Virus record (IMG/VR): IMGVR_UViG_3300043570_003479
Coordinates: 1 to 26,978 of that record
Length of the DNA: 26,978 nt
Reading direction: 5' to 3' (one strand)
Origin: a virus
Both the position numbers and the translations under genes were made by a program. Every line of letters starts with the position of its first letter. Positions within the stretch are counted from its first letter, which is position 1. The notes below the pieces were generated by a model. It was not told the DNA's origin, ran no database searches, and saw only the letters and a program-made list of their open reading frames with translations. Shown piece after piece: positions 22,877 through 26,978 of this stretch.

Positions 22877-23686
22877 ATGAACAAATTTAAAACATACGGA
22901 CAATTCTTAAATGAGTCAAATCAAGACAATATTGTTAACGTTATTTTAGATTCGTTGGAGCCTACCATCGTTGAGATGCTAGCTGCAACCGAAAAATGGT
23001 TTGTAGAGACTTTTAAACAGGAGTTTACCAAATATGACAGAGAGTATGCTAGAATCAATTTAACCTATGATATGGTTAAATCTATTGAAATGTATACACT
23101 ACCAACCGATTCACTGTTATCAATGAATGTTCGTAAGAGCGCTAAAGGAAATATTGAGATAGCTTCTCAAATCCAAAGAGGAGAAACTACTTATAGTTTT
23201 GCAACTGAAGCAATTTACGCAGGAGGACATAATATCCAAAGACTTCATTATAGATATATTGTTAAAACAAACCTTCCAAAAACTGGAGCTACCGAAATTG
23301 CTAAAGAATATTCTGAGAAGATTAAGAAAATGTCTAAAATTGAAAAAATTAGCAAAGAAATCAGAGATTATGAAATAAGAATTAAAAAAACATCTGAAGA
23401 TGCCAATACAAATTCTAAATTAACAGATGCTGAAATCATTCAAACCATTAAAGACGATCCAAAAGAATCTTGGTATGAATGGCCAACATGGTCTGACATT
23501 GTAAAAAGAGAAGCCGCTAAAAATTATAATGACAATGAGGCATTCTATAATTCAGAACGTGAAAATGGAATTGCTCGTAAAATAGCATCATGGAAGCATA
23601 TGAATATTGAATGGAAATTAAAGTATGTAGTTAATTGGCAAAAAGAACTTAAAAAACTACAGGCAAAACGGGATTCTATGGTATAG
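22877..23686 (+). CDS. Putative internal head protein with capsid-targeting-like N-terminus
   Basis: A 269-residue protein of unknown family whose N-terminus MNKFKTYGQFLNESNQ resembles MKTYQEFIAE, the capsid-targeting sequence of T4 internal proteins and Alt. LNE|S fits the (I/L)xE cleavage consensus of the T4 head protease gp21. The rest has a beta-rich part (about 75-150) and a Lys/Glu-rich helical C-terminus (150-269) with WYEWPTWSDIVKRE. Basic, cargo-like composition fits a protein packed with DNA and injected. It has its own promoter-like block and no known catalytic motif. The targeting idea is inference from about ten residues. Confidence 0.7.
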   Translation: MNKFKTYGQFLNESNQDNIVNVILDSLEPTIVEMLAATEKWFVETFKQEFTKYDREYARINLTYDMVKSIEMYTLPTDSLLSMNVRKSAKGNIEIASQIQRGETTYSFATEAIYAGGHNIQRLHYRYIVKTNLPKTGATEIAKEYSEKIKKMSKIEKISKEIRDYEIRIKKTSEDANTNSKLTDAEIIQTIKDDPKESWYEWPTWSDIVKREAAKNYNDNEAFYNSERENGIARKIASWKHMNIEWKLKYVVNWQKELKKLQAKRDSMV

Positions 23687-23700
23687 TTATTTTTTACTTG

Positions 23701-23710
23701 GATATATAAT
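23701..23710 (+). promoter_or_regulatory. Candidate promoter element GATATATAAT
   Basis: RATATATAMW element 28 bases before the amidoligase-like gene, in a 52-base gap that also contains a T run (TTATTTTTTACTTGG) and an AATATATC leader. It suggests separate expression of this gene. Confidence 0.35.
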
Positions 23711-23738
23711 CTAACTTAAGTTAATATATCTAAATTGA

Positions 23739-25031
23739 ATGAATAATCTGAATGAATCTAATATTTTGCAAAATGCCCTTGTTGGTGTTGAATTTGAATT
23801 TTACTCAAATTTCAGTGCTGAAGATACTGCAAAAAAACTTGCAAAATTACTTGGCAAAAAGATTCATGTCGAGGACAAAGCACATAGTGATTTTGAAGTA
23901 ACTCGTGATGAATTTAAAATAGAGCCTGATATGTCAGGTGGAGCAAAACTTCTTGAATTGGTTACTGGAGCCCTTCCATACACCGCCGCTCGACTAATGA
24001 TAATTAATGTTTGTCAATGGATTCAAGAGAATGGATATACAAATGACAGGTCTTCAATACATTTGAATCTTTCATTTGATAAATCAAAAATTGAAAACAA
24101 GTATCGTATCTCTAAGATGAACGTTCTTAAATTCATTTTAGATTTTAATGAAGAGCAAGTATTCAAATTCTTTCCTAAAAGAGAAAACTCAGCATACGCA
24201 AAATCTATCAAATTTGTCCTACCAAAAGAGGACACATATTTCTTTGATGGAAAACATATCAATCAACAGAATTTTATTTACCCTGATACAAAATACTACG
24301 GGATAAATTTTGATAAAAGACATAAAAACTATCTTGAATTCCGTTATATTGGAGGAAAAGACTGGGAAAAGAAAACAACTACAATTCTCTATTTAGTTGA
24401 CCGTTTCTTACTTCAATTATGGAAATCAACTGAAAATCCAGACTTTACGGAATTAAATGCAATTGAATTAAAAAAGATAGTTGCAGATAATCAAAGAATA
24501 ATCGACGCTAGAAGGGACTGGAAAACGATCAAAGATAATTGGAAAAACGTCAAGTTTACCGTTGATTTGAAAGACGATCCTAAAGTAGTTGACTTATACT
24601 GGAATGCAGTTAAAAGTAGTGTGATGAGATTATTTACACACGGAGACCTTAGTAAGGGACATATCAACTATGATTCTGATTCTGGTAAAATTCAAGTAAA
24701 CGGAGGTCGTTTAGAATATTGTGTTGACCTTAGAGGGTATGAATTTGTAAGTTGTTTCCTAAGAGGAGAATTTACCGAATGTGATATATACGGATGCGAC
24801 GTTAGTGGTTCTGATATTCATTATTGTAATTTCTATCAATCAACTCAAATTAATAGTTCCAAATTAGACGGTTCATATGTTCATGGAACATGTACTGCGA
24901 ACGACTGTTATGTATATGGAAAAGGAACATTTAAAGGAACAATGAATGGAGGAATCTTTAGAGAGGGTTCGTTTGATAAAAAACTGGCTAAATTTAACGA
25001 TGTTGAAATTGTTAAGTCTAGAGCAATATAA
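23739..25031 (+). CDS. Amidoligase-like enzyme fused to a pentapeptide-repeat-like domain
   Basis: A 430-residue protein. Residues about 14-240 match the pattern of the putative amidoligase family (glutamine synthetase-like COOH-NH2 ligases): GVEFEF (16-21), IEPDMSGG then LLELVTGALP (61-80), SSIHLNLS (105-112) and YLEFRYIGG (198-206), giving the Glu, Asp, His and Glu-Arg residues expected for Mg-ATP binding. Such enzymes join a carboxyl and an amine, for instance modifying peptides or making metabolites. Residues about 325-412 form pentapeptide-like coils (DLRGYEFVSCFLRGEFTECD, GCDVSGSDIHYCNFYQS). The N-terminus MNNLNESNI has LNE|S, as in the preceding gene, so it may be trimmed by a head protease and carried in the virion. 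Family by motifs only. Confidence 0.75.
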   Translation: MNNLNESNILQNALVGVEFEFYSNFSAEDTAKKLAKLLGKKIHVEDKAHSDFEVTRDEFKIEPDMSGGAKLLELVTGALPYTAARLMIINVCQWIQENGYTNDRSSIHLNLSFDKSKIENKYRISKMNVLKFILDFNEEQVFKFFPKRENSAYAKSIKFVLPKEDTYFFDGKHINQQNFIYPDTKYYGINFDKRHKNYLEFRYIGGKDWEKKTTTILYLVDRFLLQLWKSTENPDFTELNAIELKKIVADNQRIIDARRDWKTIKDNWKNVKFTVDLKDDPKVVDLYWNAVKSSVMRLFTHGDLSKGHINYDSDSGKIQVNGGRLEYCVDLRGYEFVSCFLRGEFTECDIYGCDVSGSDIHYCNFYQSTQINSSKLDGSYVHGTCTANDCYVYGKGTFKGTMNGGIFREGSFDKKLAKFNDVEIVKSRAI

Positions 25032-25046
25032 AAATAAAATAAAAAG

Positions 25047-25877
25047 ATGAGTGATATAACAGCAATTGGAAATTCAAGTCTACTAGATCCGACATGGGAT
25101 ACGGACTGTTTTAATAAATTTGTAGATGAACTTGCGGCTGACATAACAGGTTCATGTATGATTCCAATGAATCTTCCAAAAACAGAGGTTCAAAATATAG
25201 TTAAAAGAGCAAAGAAATGGTTTTATAAAAATTACGAGTATTCAGTTCAAGAAAACTTCTTGGTAATTCCAGCGGCGATGTTTGACACGCCTCATTTTAA
25301 ATTAACTAGAAGTTTTACCCTGCCAGGAATGAATCCGACAACCGGTGGTGGTGAAATATTTTCAGTATTTGCAGTGCTTGAAAGAGGAAATACCTGGGGT
25401 GGAAGTATGGATATTAACTTTACTCAAGGAGATTTCGCAATTGAGAGAATGTTAATGGGTGGAATATACGGAGGTTCTAAAACCGGACAGGCTGCAGAAA
25501 ATTTACAATATTACGTAATCAATGAAATGTTTTTTGATATGGCTAGACAGATTTTTAAAAATCCTTATAGTTTCCACTATAGTCAACTTACTCACGAATT
25601 AAAATTTATGGGAGAAACTCCTAAAAAAGATACTATTTTAAAGGTTTACCAAACAATTCCGGAATGCGCTCTATTCGGAGATGAAGCATTTTTTAGATAT
25701 TGCTCTGCGAAGATTAAAATCTCATTAGGACAAAAACTTGGAATATTTGGATTCTCTCTTCCTGGAAATATTCAAATTAATCCAGACCTAATTAAAGGAC
25801 TTGGTGAAGAGGAACTATCTTCATTAATTGAAGAAATTAAAAGCGACGAAGGTACCGACTGGATGTTCCATTCTTAA
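25047..25877 (+). CDS. Hypothetical virion structural protein
   Basis: A 276-residue protein, starting MSDITAIGNSSLLDPTWDTD. It has a helix-strand region (TEVQNIVKRAKKWFYKNYEY), a Gly-rich central part (GGEIFSVFAVLERGN, LMGGIYGGSKTG), and a C-terminus with FFRYCSAKIKISLGQKLGIF and LPGNIQINPDLIKGLGEEEL. No transmembrane helix or catalytic motif. Lying 16 bases before the gp25 gene's promoter region and after the amidoligase-like gene, it is probably a baseplate or neck component, but I do not recognise the family with confidence. Confidence 0.7.
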   Translation: MSDITAIGNSSLLDPTWDTDCFNKFVDELAADITGSCMIPMNLPKTEVQNIVKRAKKWFYKNYEYSVQENFLVIPAAMFDTPHFKLTRSFTLPGMNPTTGGGEIFSVFAVLERGNTWGGSMDINFTQGDFAIERMLMGGIYGGSKTGQAAENLQYYVINEMFFDMARQIFKNPYSFHYSQLTHELKFMGETPKKDTILKVYQTIPECALFGDEAFFRYCSAKIKISLGQKLGIFGFSLPGNIQINPDLIKGLGEEELSSLIEEIKSDEGTDWMFHS

Positions 25878-25880
25878 ACA

Positions 25881-25890
25881 AATATATACT
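25881..25890 (+). promoter_or_regulatory. AATATATACT element before gp25-like gene
   Basis: RATATATAMW element only three bases before the start codon, too close for a promoter of this gene unless it is leaderless. It may instead be an unstructured leader. Confidence 0.2.
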
Positions 25891-25893
25891 ATT

Positions 25894-26247
25894 ATGGAAT
25901 TGTACATAAAATCACTAGAAGACCCTAATTACGATGAAGATCAATTACAAATCGATGAAGATATTGCCCTAATAATATCCCAAATTGAAACATTGATATT
26001 TACCGAAAAGGGTGATGTGATGGGAGACCCTGAATTTGGGCTTAACCTTGAAGATTATGTGTATTCCTTTATGTATAATGATACGATGTTACAAGGAGTA
26101 GTCCAAAGCGCAATTGAGCGATACATTCCATTAGCTGCAAAAATACCAGTCCATACTACTGTTGAATTTGCGGAATTAACCGAAAAAAATATGGTTTTTA
26201 TAGATATATCTATTGATTATAGGTTTGGAATAACCATCGCTATATAA
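25894..26247 (+). CDS. Baseplate wedge protein gp25-like
   Basis: A 117-residue protein from the ATG at 25894 (MELYIKSLEDPNYDEDQLQI); the frame is open upstream but that part lies inside the previous gene. It matches the gp25 / P2 gpW family: IALIISQIETLIFTEKGDVM, then GDPEFGLNLEDYVYSFMYND, and a final beta segment. T4 gp25 (132 residues) is in the baseplate wedge near the sheath and tube contact. The next gene is gp6-like, the usual partner. Confidence is high from motif plus gene order. Confidence 0.88.
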   Translation: MELYIKSLEDPNYDEDQLQIDEDIALIISQIETLIFTEKGDVMGDPEFGLNLEDYVYSFMYNDTMLQGVVQSAIERYIPLAAKIPVHTTVEFAELTEKNMVFIDISIDYRFGITIAI

Positions 26248-26260
26248 AAAAATAAATGAG

Positions 26261-26978
26261 ATGACTGAATTAAAATTTTTATCAAAGGCCAGAATTAAGG
26301 CTACTGAAATGATTGCCGATACTCGAACATATATTTCAAGAGTATATGGGCGATCAAGCGATTTATTTACAACCGCTTCACCGTATTCTCAAATACTTGA
26401 AGTGCTAGCTGAAATTACTAATTTAGTATTCTTTTATATTGAAGATGCTACAGTTGAACAAAATATATTAACAGCACAGGACCCAGAATCTATATATGGA
26501 CTTGCAAGACTTGCAGGACACGATTCATTTAGAGGTTCTTCTGCTCTAGGTGAATTAAAAATAAGATTAAATACAAGTGCATTTAATGATATTGAAGGAG
26601 ACACTTTAAATATTCCTGCAAATTCAGTAATTAAGGCAAGTAAAAATGGTTTAGAATATATCTTAAAAACAAACAATGACCAATTTGTAATTCAAAAGAG
26701 TAGTCCTGATTATTTGTACATACCTGTTATTCAAGGTAAAATTGAAAGGCAGACTCTAACAGGTACTGGTGAAAAACTACAATCATTTAACGTAATTATT
26801 AAAAAACCAACAGATAACGACTCAGTTCGGATTAGTGTTAATAGTGAATTGTGGAGCAAATACGATTCATTATATGATATGCAAGTTGGAACCAAGGGAT
26901 ATCTTGTTAAGACCGGAATCACTGGAGGTCTAGATATTTATTTTGGTAATGGTTCATTTGGAATGATTCCAGCGACTG
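26261..26978 (+). CDS. Baseplate wedge protein gp6 / baseplate J-like (partial)
   Basis: The open frame from the ATG at 26261 (MTELKFLSKARIKATEMIAD) runs off the window, with 239 residues visible. The N-terminal helical part (SPYSQILEVLAEITNLVFFY, EQNILTAQDPESIYGLARLA), followed by GHDSFRGSSALGELKIRLN and beta-rich IPANSVIKAS, is typical of T4 gp6 and P2 gpJ, which make the wedge ring of the baseplate. It follows gp25-like by 13 bases, the standard order. The end is missing because of the window edge, not because of a mutation. Confidence 0.87.
   Translation, partial: MTELKFLSKARIKATEMIADTRTYISRVYGRSSDLFTTASPYSQILEVLAEITNLVFFYIEDATVEQNILTAQDPESIYGLARLAGHDSFRGSSALGELKIRLNTSAFNDIEGDTLNIPANSVIKASKNGLEYILKTNNDQFVIQKSSPDYLYIPVIQGKIERQTLTGTGEKLQSFNVIIKKPTDNDSVRISVNSELWSKYDSLYDMQVGTKGYLVKTGITGGLDIYFGNGSFGMIPAT

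Noticed and set aside
25828-25893. Upstream extension of the gp25-like protein
   Set aside because: The extra 22 residues overlap the preceding gene and gp25 family proteins start close to the ATG at 25894.
1-26978. tRNA genes, CRISPR arrays, insertion sequences, integrase and attachment sites
   Set aside because: None seen by reading; gaps are short and no spaced direct repeats, cloverleaf patterns or transposase motifs were found. Without a scan this is not absolute.

Overview
This window looks like part of the genome of a large, AT-rich, T4-like contractile-tailed bacteriophage (myovirus), seen over one continuous all-plus-strand gene array. The genes are packed with gaps of a few bases or short overlaps. 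No tRNA, rRNA, CRISPR array, transposase or integrase was recognised, and no gap exceeds about 200 bases. Start codons sit behind A/T-rich leaders with no usable Shine-Dalgarno sequence. One tail protein carries a PKD/SprB-like beta domain. Both points suggest a host in the Bacteroidetes (Flavobacteria-like), but that is inference, not proof.

Region 1 (1-12900) is mostly replication, repair, nucleotide and accessory functions. It holds the tail of a preceding gene, a large protein with two glycosyltransferase-A-like domains, a DnaQ/PolB-like 3'-5' exonuclease, a DnaJ-type co-chaperone, PhoH ATPase, RNase HII, a small four-helix membrane protein, a UvsE-type UV damage endonuclease, a LETM1-like short membrane protein, an acidic protein with a head-targeting-like N-terminus, a dCMP deaminase, and a run of small unknown genes. 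Three small proteins around dnaJ and phoH share a C-terminal YEKC motif that recalls the UVR motif.

Region 2 (12936-21518) is a tail and baseplate module: a large tube/baseplate protein, a gp53/LysM-like wedge protein, a gp27/gpD-like hub with a proline-rich linker and C-terminal appendage, a second tube-like protein, a gp5/gpV-like spike with an HIH tip motif, and a large multi-domain structural protein.

Region 3 (21566-25031) interrupts the baseplate genes with non-structural or cargo-like genes: a four-repeat ribosomal protein S1-like protein; a protein whose N-terminus resembles the capsid-targeting sequence of T4 internal head proteins; and an amidoligase-like enzyme fused to a pentapeptide-repeat-like C-terminus, which also has a possible head-protease site at its N-terminus. 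This is the most unusual part of the window.

Region 4 (25047-26978) returns to structure: an unknown virion-like protein, gp25-like wedge protein, and the start of a gp6/baseplate-J-like wedge protein cut by the window edge.

Regulation visible in the sequence includes intrinsic terminators, a three-copy intergenic cassette (promoter-like block, twice directly after a terminator), an RATATATAMW element upstream of many genes, and a hairpin that encloses the RNase HII start codon.
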